From contig JADHZB010001330.1 in NCBI GenBank assembly GCA_015657535.1, forward strand, positions 3,452 to 32,182: 28,731 bases of DNA. The letters are read 5' to 3'. This DNA is from Nephromyces sp. MM_2019. Taxonomy: Eukaryota > Apicomplexa > Aconoidasida > Nephromycida. The notes under the pieces are model-generated. The model did no database searches. It was not told the DNA's origin and worked only from the letters and a program-made list of their open reading frames with translations. The position numbers were made by a program, and so were the translations under genes. This document shows, piece after piece, positions 1-12,500 of this stretch; the stretch's first letter is position 1; the number at the start of each line of letters is the position of its first letter.

Positions 1-313
1 CGTAAAATCCTCTTCTTTTAACCATGTTTTCTCTCTATAAAAATCATCATCTTCAAAAAAATCGTAAAATCCTCTTCTTTTAACCATGTTTTCTCTCTAT
101 AAAAATCATCATCTTCAAAAAAATCGTAAAATCCTCTTCTTTTAACCATGTTTTCTCTCTATAAAAATCATCTTCAAAAAAACCATAAAATCCTCTTCTT
201 TTAACCATGTTTTCTCTCTATAAAAATCATCTTCAAAAAAACCGTAAAATCCTCTTCTTTTAACCATGTTTTCTCTCTATAAAAATCATCTTCAAAAAAA
301 CCGTAAAATCCTC
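1..313. repeat. 62/59-bp intronic tandem repeat, about 5.2 copies
   Basis: Direct tandem array beginning at or before the window edge. Units start at 1, 63, 125, 184, 243 and 302. Units 1 and 2 are 62 bp; units 3, 4 and 5 are 59 bp because one CAT is missing from a CATCAT. The sixth unit breaks off after about 12 bp. Copies are nearly identical, with a G-to-A change at the start of unit 4 and a T-to-C change at the unit end from unit 3 onward, so the array was made recently. Each unit carries a pyrimidine-rich half and an A-rich half. The array ends about 20 bp before the splice acceptor of the first visible exon, so it lies in the upstream intron of the sushi-domain gene. Confidence 0.95.
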
Positions 314-334
314 CCAAAAATCTTGGCTTCACAG

Positions 335-592
335 GAGCCTGTCAAAATCCGTTTGATGCATTTGGACCGAGCTACAATATCAACATACAAAACAGCTTGA
401 TGAACGAGAAATCAACTTTTACTCACATGTCAAAGATATCAATCCGCTGCACAGAAGGCTCATACGCAGCTTCCGGGTATGAACCAGAAGATATCGTATG
501 CATTGACGGTGTTTGGGAGTCAAATCATCTTTCAAGCGAAAGCTTAACATCTACAGAAAATGAAAACCCTAGAGTTCAATTGAGTTGCAAGA
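335..592 (+). CDS. Exon: sushi/CCP domain 1
   Basis: The acceptor ends with CACAG at 330-334 and the donor GTAAGTGA starts at 593. Both borders are phase 1. The exon encodes one complete sushi domain with four cysteines, in the contexts ACQNP, IRCTEG, IVCIDGVW and LSCK. The typical features 'C-x-x-G' after the second Cys and 'C-x-x-G-x-W' at the third are present. The spacing between third and fourth Cys is longer than usual because of a Ser/Asn/Glu-rich loop. An ATG inside the exon is not the gene start: the coding sense continues upstream to the acceptor and includes the first Cys. Confidence 0.85.
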
Positions 593-3500
593 GTAAGTGA
601 AGATTTTTGGAATGAACATGAACACACACAAATTATAGAAATTTACTTCTTGCAAGCTAGGAAGATGCAGAGCCTAGATGTCTACAGTATGCTATCCAGG
701 CTTTAAAAACGTAAAATTTTGATCAAGTTTCTTTGATATGCTTAGGAGGAGAGTTTTTCATCATTTTTTGGGGATGAAAAGGAGATTTTCGTTTTAATAT
801 ATAATACTTCTCTTTTAGTTTAATATTTTATACTTTAGAGGGTAGTTTATATATGCAAATTTCTTGTAATTTCTTGAATTTTCTATTAAAAAAAAAAATT
901 GTGTTTTGGTAAGAAAAAGATTTCTTATTGAAGACATTTTGAGATTAGTGTGCAGAAAATTATTTGAAAGAGCATTAAACTGATTTTTTTTTTTAAGCTT
1001 TAATTTTATTGTGGTTTTGAGTTGAAGGATGAGTAAATTAAAAATGCTTTTATCTGCTAAAAAGGCGATTTTTGTGAGTTTTGTAGAGTTTTTATATCAA
1101 AAATTTCTATATTTATTAAATATTTGTTTCAAAAATCCAAAAAAAAATCCAATTTTTTCTGTATTAAGCCAGTCAAGAAGGTGCAATCTCATCATCATCA
1201 AAGAACTTTTTTTTCCCCCGTTTCTTTTCACAGAAAGCTGCAGTCCAAAAAAGCTTGGTTTAGGCTTAAAACCTCGAGATTTTGTGGGTTCATACCGTCA
1301 GCACAAGCACTTTCTGCACGGAGAATGGCTGCAGATTGTGTGTGACGATGGATATTTCCCTATAAATGAAGAAATAGCCATTCAAAATATTCAGTGCTTA
1401 GATGGAACGTGGACTGCAGCTGAAAATCTCTGTCAAAGTAAATTTATTTTAAGTTCAATTTTTCAAACGATTATGAGAGAAAAAGGCGGTTTTTGATATA
1501 AAATGAGCGAATTTTCATAAAAATCATGCAAATCTTCAGATCTAAACTGAGCAAAAAGTTTCACAAAGAGAATGCAAAAAAAGCTGTATATTCATGCTGT
1601 CAAGCAATAGATAAATTGCCTATAGTGCACGCAAAATAATGGCGAGAAAAACGTAAAAAATTGCTGATTCTTGGTGGTAATTTGAGCACTTTCTTGCCAA
1701 GGAAAAGCTCATTGTTATGTTGATGTGTGTGTGTGTGTGTGTGTGTGTGGGTGCTAGGAAGAGCTTTAGAAGTTGAATTAGATAAAACTTTCAATTTCTT
1801 ACCAGCAGCAATTTTTAGTGCCTCAGTATTTAGTAGTAAAAGTGGTGGTTTTTTTGGTGTTTGCAAGAAAATTAGAGCAGCGAATTTTTGTGAGAATGGG
1901 GTAAAGATCTATTGCGAAGAAAAACTTTTTGTAAAGAGTAATGTAATCGCTGCTAACCTATAAAATTTGTGTCTTACTTTTGAAGACAAAAAAAAAGCCC
2001 TCTTTAAAAGTAGCAAACTGCACTATATAGCAATGGCATAATCGTGCATCACAAAAAACCTTGTTATACCTCCATTTTTCCAAATTTTTCATGATTTTAG
2101 TCAAAAAAGCGGATTTTTTTAAAGTAAAAAAAGCCCTAATTTGGCTAGGCAGAGCGAGAGAGTGCGCTCTTTCAGTTGGAAGGTGCAAAATTTCGCTATT
2201 ATTTTGAGCTTTTTAGCGTTTTCAGACTGTAAAAAGTTTGTTTTTTTTAATTTCTCTTTTGAAGATGCAATAAAAATTTGATTTTTATGTGAATTTATGA
2301 TGTGTATTTGGGTTTGCAACAGTTTTTGTTTTTTTTAATATTTGCGTGTCTATCCTGCTTTCTTATGTGTATTTCTTCAGAAAAATGCAGCCTTCAAGAC
2401 GCTGAAGAATATAGTTTGCAAGCAGGATATTACTTGACAGATGTTCAATCTGATGAAGAAAGCTTTTACGGTGTAGCAAACTGTCGCTCAGACTTTGCAG
2501 TAACTGGTTCAGGGAATAAAGAATTTTCTTGCAAAAACGGGAAAATTTCCTACCCCAGATTACGCTGCAGCGGTTAGTTTTTGTGAGTTTGTGGTAAATT
2601 TCTTCAAAAAAGTTGATTCACTACAAGCAAGCACGCAGTTTTTCAGTAAAAAAAGTCTGAAAGTTTGCTTTTTTTGCTAATATTTTCCTAGTTTGTGTAT
2701 TGTCCTATAAACAGCAGATTCACTACAAGCAAATTCACTGTTTTTTAACAAGTATAAAACAATTTTTGTCGAGCAAGCCTAATCTGAAGATAAACCTTTA
2801 CACCAATAGTTGCCTCCAAAAAACAGAGAAAGATGCATTGATTCATTTTTTTAGCAACGCAGTACCATAGGATAAAATAGCACCTATTAACACACAAAAA
2901 ATTCCAGCACATACCAACTAAAACTGAATTTTTCTTTCTTTCTTAGAACCTTCATGCTCTGATGGTATAAAAAACGGCAATGAGGAGGGGATTGACTGTG
3001 GCGGGAGCTGCAATTCCCCTTGCAAAAACCGCTGCTCAGATCTAATAAAAAATGAAGATGAGGATGGTATTGACTGCGGAGGTTTGCACTGTGGAAGCTG
3101 CAAAAACTGCAAAATCAAAGCCTCCAAAGTAATCAGCGATACACTTGCTATAAGCCTTGACAGTGGAAGAACCTATGCAGACCTCAAAACTATCTCTTCT
3201 ACCCAAGAAGTTAAAAGTGGAAGTATTGTTCACGTCCAGTGCTCAGAATACTATAGAAGCTTAAATACGGCTGCTGCATCACAGTTTGGAGTTTTAAGAT
3301 GTACAAATGAAATATTAGATTTTCGGGCAGTAAACCTGCGCTGCAACGGTGAGTAATACTCTGATTTTAAGTTCTTGAAAAGCAGAAAAAATGAATCGAT
3401 ATGATAACCTTTAAAGGCTTTTTTATTCTGGTATGTGAAGCGATATTTGAAGCTGTGTGATTATCTTCAAATAACCTATAAACTAGTGCTTGAACCAATT

Positions 3501-6500
3501 ATCATCTTTAAATAACCTCTAAAGTGATATTTGATTATATTTTTCTTAGTTCGTTCTGATATTCATTTAAGGTAAATTTTCTAACCGCCCTTTTTAATAC
3601 ATATTTTGGCCACTCCCACGCATTGCTTTTGATGTGCATAATAGTAAATACGTGTGATGCTACACATTCATAAAATTGTGCAAGTTCTTGCTTGAAGAAA
3701 CGTGTGTGCGGGCGCGCAAATACTGGCTTTAATTGCTTCCTTGAATTGTCTTTTAAAAAAAGAAAATTAGCACAAAAATAACTCCCTTCTGCTGTGTGTC
3801 TTCATAGATGAAATACGCACAAACGAAATTTTGATGCTATTAAGTGCAATTTAGAAAATTTGAAAATGCAAATAAAATATTTATTTTAACGAATAGTTTG
3901 GCGTACAAAACCATCTTTTGTCGAGTTTTTCTTCATGATGCAGCCAAGCACAATTGTGAGAAAAAAAATCAGCTCAAAAAGATTGATATCCTACAAGAAA
4001 GAGTTTTGCAAGACATCAAATAAAACTAGACCTTTGAGCTCAAACACAACATAATTAATGCACTCATAGCTATTAATGATACGCCTGAAAAAAACCTTCA
4101 ACTAATTATTAGTGCTTACTCTATCAAAACGTGATCAGCATGGATAAATTTTTTTTTATACATCCTAAATCACAAAACTTACTCTTTTTTTTGTTACGAC
4201 AAACGCTCCACGCACACACCCCCAAGCGTTTGTGCACACAAACCCCGGGAAATACTTGAGCACACAAACTCCCTCCCCCCCCCAAAAAAAAACACAAAAA
4301 ATCCCCCTCAAACACACACACACTAACCCCTCCCAGAACCCCCTTATATCCCTCCCCCCCCTCCCTACTTCAGCCGGAACTTGCTCTGATCGCATTCAAA
4401 ACAATGGAGAACTTGGCGTGGATTGCGGTGGGCCATGCGAACGGCAATGCCCTTCGTGTTTTGATGATATTAAAAACAACGATGAGGAATCGACTGATTG
4501 CGGCGGCCCCTGTGCGCGGAAATGCGAAGCCTGCTCTTTAGCTCCCTTTAAAGTAATGATTTATAACCCCGAAATGTTCAAGGTATACAAGCAAGAGCTT
4601 GCTGGGACAAGCGACAGTCCACAGATGCACTTTCTCAACTTTCAGAGGATTCGCGTGGAGTGTCTCGCTGACTTATCATTGAGTATGCTGGCCACATGCA
4701 AAGATGGAACATGGATTGACAAAGCCGAAAAGCCGGTCATAAAAACTACAAAGTATGTCAATGAATGCCAACGAGCATTTTCTACTAAAAGAGTAACCCT
4801 AGAACGTAACGGAGAAGCTGTGCAGTCTCTGGATGCAAACCAATCGGAAGTTAATAATTATTACTTTTGGGATTACCCCCAGTTTATTTCTGCAGCGGTA
4901 CCAAGCTTCTCAAATGCAAAATCAAGTTGCATAGACGAATTTATGGCTGAGCTGCGATTGCAGCTTGTAGGTGAATGTGGGGCTCTCCTATATAGCAGTT
5001 CGGTCTCCCAGATCAAGTCTTTTTGTGGTGGTGGGTGCTACGACAAACTAGAAAATCTTGTAAAATCTCAGAGGGTATGCAAAGAGCTTAGTCTAGAAGC
5101 CCAAGAAGACATGGACAATGTCCAGAAAATCTTGACGAGTATGCTGGATATCTTTTGTGGAACGAGCGGCGGAGAAGAAGCATACTGCTTTGCTGAGCTT
5201 AGCTCCGCGGCGCTAAATCTACACACATTTCACGAGTTTGCAAAGTCATCCATGGTCTCAGCCTCTTGCCAATCAGGCAGTTGTTTTAGGCAAAATCTCC
5301 GTTATTTTAGATATTTGCTAGCGTTAAGCAACTATATGATAGTTAATGATGATGTGCCATCGCAACTTAGCGCTGCCAGTAAAAAGCGACTTTTAGGTTC
5401 TGATGGACCCAATAGCTATGAGACCATCTCAAAGGGTGCGGTGGCGCATATACAAAATTTTAGTCTGGAAGAGCAAGAAAAGCAAAAATTAGATAGCTAC
5501 CCCGTGGTTGGAAGAAACCGCGAATATTTGGATATTCTTAGTAAAAATCAATCAGTTCGACATGAAGGACAGGTAAGTTTCAACATCCCTGCGCATGCCC
5601 CAGAGGAGGAGTTGCTGCCTGAATTTCAGGACAAAACGACTGCTCCTTTGGGATATGGTCCTTGGGAAGAAGAGGTTAAAGCTTTGAAAAGATCTGAACA
5701 AGAGGATTCAGAGCGGTACCATGACTTTTTCAGTATCAATGACACGCAGAAAGCAGGTACCGTGCCAAATAAATCCTGGGAAAGGCAGCTACTGGGGCTT
5801 TCTGAAGCTGAAATTTCAGGCGCTGAAAATGAAACAGCAAGATTTACAAACTATAAGGTGCTGCAAACACCTTCCAATATATTTAGCGTTATTCACGTAG
5901 AGCAAACACCGGAAAATGAGCCAGCATCTAATTTTAATAGAATGCTGCGTAGTTCCAATACTAAAATTCAAAAAAAATCCTCCGGTCACCTTGCAAAATC
6001 AGGTAGCACAAAAGACGCTCAATTTGCTGTAAGCAACACTTCAAATAAGCGCACTAACGGTGGCAAAAATGCTTTTTCACAAAGCGTACCAGTTGAAACT
6101 GAAGCACCATACATGTCGCCGAACTCCGCATATGCAATTTCACAAAAAAAAAAAATCTTAGTTACATCTCCCGCGCAAGGATATCTGCACAGCTTGAATA
6201 GTGTAGAGGACATACTTAGCATGATGTGCATCCGGCCTAGCTCTGTAGGAATAAAAGGCCTGTCGTACTGTGGATATATCTTGGAGTATCATGAACAAGA
6301 TTTCTTGCGGGATCTCAGCAGTATTAACGAATTGAGGAACAATCCAGACTGGTGCGGCACTACCTGTTTTAGAGATGTTACTAGAAGGCTTGGTCAGCTC
6401 ATATACAACAGTAACCTGCTTTCTACAATCCCAAAGCCGTACGACTTGCTTTACGGGAAATTGTTAGTTAATTTAGGTAGATACTCCTGCCAAACTAATT

Positions 6501-9500
6501 TCAATCAAAAACTTTGTGGAAATATCGTGTTTGCTGATAACTTAAGTTTTTATGAATTGGAATGGAGGCCACGCTATCATGTGCAGCAAACTTCTAGCTA
6601 CCCGCAGTGCACTTGCCCCGTTGAGTTTATTGGTGATGGATATTGCGATGAGGCCTGCTACAACGACAAATGCGGATATGATGGAGATGATTGCTTGGGG
6701 TTGAGAATGGTTTCTCCCCAATTGAAGAATTTTATGAAGGAATTTGGCCTTAGTCCGAAGTGTAACTTCTTTGATCCAAATTTTTCTTGCCATCAAACAC
6801 CAGGGATTGATTGTGGAAGCAAATTACGAGGTAAAACTGAATTCCGAGATGCATTGCTTCCATGCGGAATTATTATTCAGAACTAATAAAAAAGTGTCCT
6901 TGTAGGGTAAATATACATGTGCGTGTGCGTAATTGTTTATTGCTTCCTCCATATGTGAATATGCGTGTATTAGTCTACTGTTTTCTCCATATGTGAATAT
7001 GTTTGTATTAGTTTGCTGTTTTCCCTCCAAATATCGATGAATTGCTTATTCCCTCTTTTTTGAAGGACAATTTGATTTTTTAACTTTATAAGCAACTCTA
7101 GATTAGAATGATGCGGGAATCCTTGCCAGTTTAGGCACGAAAATACTGCAGAATAAACTAACGTGCTTTTTCTAGTTTTTGTTACTTGAAGTAAATTAAT
7201 TTGGATATTTTCATGTGTAAGCTCTTAAGTTGCAAGTTTTGTCATCCCGTAAAGTTATTTCATATCAAAACTTTGCAGCTCCTTTCAAAACACTGAAAAA
7301 GCTTTTTACATAGGATCACCAGAGATTTATTAAGCTAGTGATGTTTAAAGGCTAAATGGATACAAACCCGTATGTCTGCACAGCAATTTTTTTGAGTCTA
7401 AAAAACAGCTAGTGGAATAAGTTTATTTTATGAGTCCAAGATGAGTTCGCTCAAAACGAGCAAATTCTTCTAGTCAAGAATGATACTCTTTTTGGTACCA
7501 ATATCTCTGAAATTTTACCAAATGGCTTTATGCTTCCCACACCTTTTTGATACGTAATTTTTCCTTTTTGGAACAAAATTACAGTTTAATCCAATCCCCT
7601 GTTTCTAAATCGTGTGATGACGATTTTTTTTCTTTTTATTTCATCCCCTGTTATAAAAGCCATATATACTTCTTTTACGGCTTACTTCCCTACTTATTTT
7701 TCTCCTCTCCGCTCCTCCTAGAAAGTTTGCGCCACAATGCTGGTAAGGATTTCCAAAAACAAAATCAGCTAATGACAGCTACATAAAGAGATTCGTGTGC
7801 AATCATGTGTCTTTCACTGCAGAACACCTAGAGATATCAGGATGCTGTTCAGCTGCTATGTTTGAAATTCTCTTTGAAATTGTCACCTTTGATAGGATCC
7901 ACCCTAATGTTGTGGCGAAGCCAGAAAAGCTGCATGACTCTATATTTAAAATGCTTGACGAAACTCCAGAGACTACCCAGCAAAGCTTAGCCGATACTTC
8001 AAACACCTATGACCTAGACAAGAGTGTTTATTGGTTAGAATTAACCTGCCAAATATCATTGGATAGAACCTGCACCAAGGGTGCATCTAGAATGGCTAGG
8101 GAGTTCAGCTTTGAGATAGAAAACATCGACTATAATGCTTTAATCACCGCCTCAATGGGAGAGAGGAATCTGTCATTATTAACTTCCTTCCTTCCTCTTG
8201 GCAGTAAGGACAACCCAATCTTGATAGTAGCGGAAACAACTCGCCAATTGCTTGCAGAACACTTATCCATTCCACTAGCAGACGTAATAGAATTCAGATC
8301 TTGGCCGGGCAGCCTCGAAGGACTTCTCCTCGTTGACCCCGGTATTGCCATGACTGAAGCTCTACAGCAGGTAATGCGGTGATTCGTGAAATGCATCAGC
8401 CTGCGATTAGATTAGTATACGAAAACTTTTTTTTTCCTTGAATGAGTGGGACTTAGGCAGAAGATGCAGTGAAACTCTCTGTTCAAGGTAATTCTGCCAG
8501 TCATATGATTGGAAAAAAAACTGCCATACTTTTCCAATTGCACACACACACAGCAGATGCGCGCAGAGATGGATATGCAAGACAAATAGGAGGCACACAC
8601 ATACACAGAAAACGGATATGGTAGCGCTCAGGCACACCGCACGCATGCACACACAAATGCACATTCACAGGATTGGTTGCAGAATATTATTTTTGTGAAA
8701 TGTAGACTTGACTCTTCGGTGTTGATTACGCAATTGTGACAGAAATGAAGCTTTTACTATTTTCGGGTCATCAGTAAGAAAGCTCGTCCTATTCTTTGTT
8801 AAAGATGAAACTGTTCGCAACATACCTTCCACTATATGCTGTCAATATGTTGCTCTAAATACTGGGGATAAAGCCACAAAATCTTCGGCTACATGCCTAA
8901 TTGCTTGTCATAGAGTGAAATTCGCAGGTATGCATGTAGTACTGATGTGTGCATGAGTCTTTCTGCAGATATTTGAGTAGCTCTCAATCTAAAGGGGTAA
9001 AAAGTGAGTTTTTTTTCTTCAGGACCTTGCCAGCTTAGAAGTCGATAAAACGTTCGATAAGGCGTTACAAACAGCACTTAATGTAGACTTCTACTCTCCT
9101 AGCTACCACTTGTTGGTTAGCGGCCAGGGGTTCATGAATATACCCTCTAGATCCCTCAAAGCATACAAAGAGGATAGCAGGAAAGACTTCTCGGTTGTTC
9201 CAGAATATACCACAAGCAGCAGCGTACAAATTCGCACACCAAACTTTGGGCTTAAAGGAGCCAAGAGCTATCCTCCGCCTAGCGGCACATTTGGAATGAG
9301 TAAGTTGGCTTCAATTTTGTCCGAAAGAGACTGCACGGAGATTCAGCTAAACGCCCCTGTGGGAGTAAGCCCGCTCGATATCTACCATTATGAACCTGGG
9401 GGAACGGCAGCCGGAGCAATTAGCACGGTACACCTAGGGGTTGGGCGGGTTCCGAGAAATCAGGGAAAAAAGTAGAGGAAGAAACGAAAGTGGAGACATT

Positions 9501-12500
9501 TTTATAAGCTATAAACCTGGTTTACGGGTTATAATTTTTCTTCGATGCTTTATAGACGCGGTGCACGTACATTAATAAGAATTTTGAAAATTGCCTTGAC
9601 AATTCTGTGAGTATAATTTTAGTTCCATACTCAGAATCGCAGCTTCAAAAATTCAAAAACATGTTTTCTCAGAAAAAGAAATAAAGGATTTTAAAGTAGT
9701 AAACAATGAAGATGATACAAAAAAGTATGATACTATAATTTTGTACAGATAAAAGTGTATTTGAGTCAACAGACACTTTGCACCAGCATATCTTTTGAAG
9801 ATACCATTCTCATTTCCTAGCTTTAGCGTGGTATTCTTGATTAAGGAAATGATACTGGGGTCAGAAATGAGTATTAACTCATGATAATGCAGATAAATTG
9901 GTGTATAAAAGATTTTTTTTGAAAAGGGCGATGCCAGGTGGTGCGGTGCTACAAAAGGCGCAACTCCTTTACTCATCAGAGCCTCTTGGTGTTGCAAAGA
10001 CTTTAAATGCCAAATATTTAGCGCCGCGCCCTTCGGCTTATTTTAAACTCCTTCATTAGAATACCATAGTTTTGAATTCAGATTGCTCGAGCGGCATGAA
10101 TCAGTTCATGTTTCATTAAGCAATCGCGCTTCAGTATTCTTGCTTTTTTTGAGAGTAGAAACGCCTAAAAGCGGGCGGTTAAAGACGTAGGGATGAGCAA
10201 AAAGTTACCACATACTAAAGTTTGCTTTTTTTGCCGCAGATAAAATGCCGCCCAGGACACTTGCCGAGTGCAGGAGGGACCCCTCAAAGACTCATCTGCT
10301 CCAATGGGCGATGGTTGACTGAACATGATGAGCAACTCGTGTGCAGAAAGAGATGTATCTCCTATCAAGAGATGGATCCAACGACTCAAGGAGTCGAGTA
10401 TAGGATTGAGTACGGAGTAGTTCCAGGGGAAATAGCAGTAAAGGTCACGTGCGCCCCAGGATTCGCAGCGTTACAAGGGCCTAGTGAAGGAGAAGTCATA
10501 ACTTGTGCAAATGGAACCTGGGGGGCCCGTCAGCTCAAATGTGTTCCTGAAAGTATGCTATCTAACGAAATTGATCCTGCCTGTATTGAAAGTATGGCAA
10601 ATCTGCCAGAAAATTATACCCGAAAGTCCATAAACATTAACCAATTTTCCGCGGAATTGGAGGGCGCATCCCTGTTTGTGTTTAGCTGCTCTATAGGCTT
10701 CAATGTATTGCCTTCATCATCCTCTACCAGTGAAACACCGTCGGAATGGCAGAATTCTACCGAGCGACATACGGTTTCAAACACGGTAGGAAGGCATTCC
10801 AAGAAAATTACTCCGAATGGGAGGCCGCCATCTTCCCGAGAGACCAGCAGCGCGCCGGAAAGTTTGGAAAATAGGAGTCTGATTGAAACCTCAGAATTGC
10901 CTAGTTCCAATGATGAAGAAGGGGTAGGAGATAACGAAATACTAGCAAAAAAGTCTTACGATAGCAACAGAGCATATGGTGAAGGTATCGCCAAAAAATT
11001 CGACAAATTGAGCATTCAAAATGAAAATTACCACCTCAAAGTGTTGTCAGCTGGCAATAACGTGGCAAGTGAGAACAATACTAACACACTAGCAGAAATT
11101 GAAAGGGCTGCCGCGTCTCATTCCCTTGAATTTTTTTCGCATCCTGAAGATGCCACAAAGTCCTGGAAAACTACAGATGATTATCAAATGATAGATTCAT
11201 TGAAAAGAACTCAGGGTCTAGCTCCCCAAAACGACGAGAGCTTGCTATTCGATAAACGTAATGGTAGGCGCTTAGAGGAAGCTAAAAATTCTGAAAACAT
11301 GCAAGTATCTGCAGTTTATTTGCTATGTAAAGATGGTATTATTTCCGACTTCAAGATTTACGAGGAGGTAAGTGAATCCAAGTTAGAGGAAATTATTCAA
11401 GAGCGAGCCGAAAACATGGATGAGTTTATATCTTGGTTAAGGGCTAATAGAATAGAAGACCTCAATAGCTTTTTTCAAAAGGTGATGCCGTGTGTTGCTG
11501 ATACCTATGAGCTCCCAGGGACTCGCGAAAAGTGGATAGGCGATTTAGGTTTAATCGCTATAATCTTTGGAGTCATGTTTGCCACTTTGGCGGCGGGTAT
11601 AGCTATTATATGGGGGACCAAGAAATACCTGTTACGAAATAAAAAGTCACTCAGGCCAGCTCGCTTTGGAGGGGGTAATGGAGGAGCTTCCACTATCTTC
11701 AGTATGAAGGGTTTCACACGAAATGATCGAAAAAAGTACGATCGCGATACTACTAGCACTCTAAACACCTTTAATAATTCTTCGCCAGATAAAGGAGGTT
11801 TACTAGAGGAGTGCAGCACTTTAAGTAGTAAATACTCAGAATTAGGGGGTAGTAACTTCCAAGGAAACGAAAAAAAATCGGGTATGAGAGGGGGAACAGG
11901 TGCCGCCTCATGGGGGCGGGGGCATCTGATGGCTCAGCGTTATTCCGCCTCCCCAAATGGGGGAGCGAGAAACTCGGTAAATCATAAGCAACAAGCTTTT
12001 TATCCGAAAGACGACGATTGCAGTGAAACTAAAGGAGTCTTTAGACTAGAATCTAGCTACTATAACCCAAATCATGATGAAGTAGTGAACTTAAGAGAGC
12101 AACAAGGGAAAGAGTTAGTGCAATTTGACCCCCTGAACAAGGGGGGATTCAAACCGAACACTAACATAGGCAGCAATATATCTCAAGCAGCAGTGCCTCA
12201 TCTGCAAGCTAGCAGTGGCGTAGGCTCTTCACAAATTTCTAGTACTCAAGATATGAAACTAGTAGATTTAAAAAATGTGAGACCTAACTTAGATTCTGAC
12301 TTGAGCTCTGATGCTAATGAAGTTCCAATATTAGAACGCGCCGGTAGAATCGTTTTAAGCAACGTATACAAAGCTGGAGGAGGGCTAGACCTTGGAGAAA
12401 ACAGTAGGGACCTCGAAAGTAGGTATGATGGGAAAGCAACCATGCCTTTTGATAATTTCTATATCGTAGAGGGGGAGACTTATCCGGTGGAAGCTTTGCC

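Noticed and set aside
1..313. CRISPR-like array
   Set aside because: The units are contiguous with no unique spacers, and the setting is a eukaryotic intron.
9300..9305. Consensus GTAAGT donor within the exon starting at 9023
   Set aside because: It would leave phase 1, but the next exon begins in phase 0, and the sequence after it carries the first Cys of sushi domain 6.
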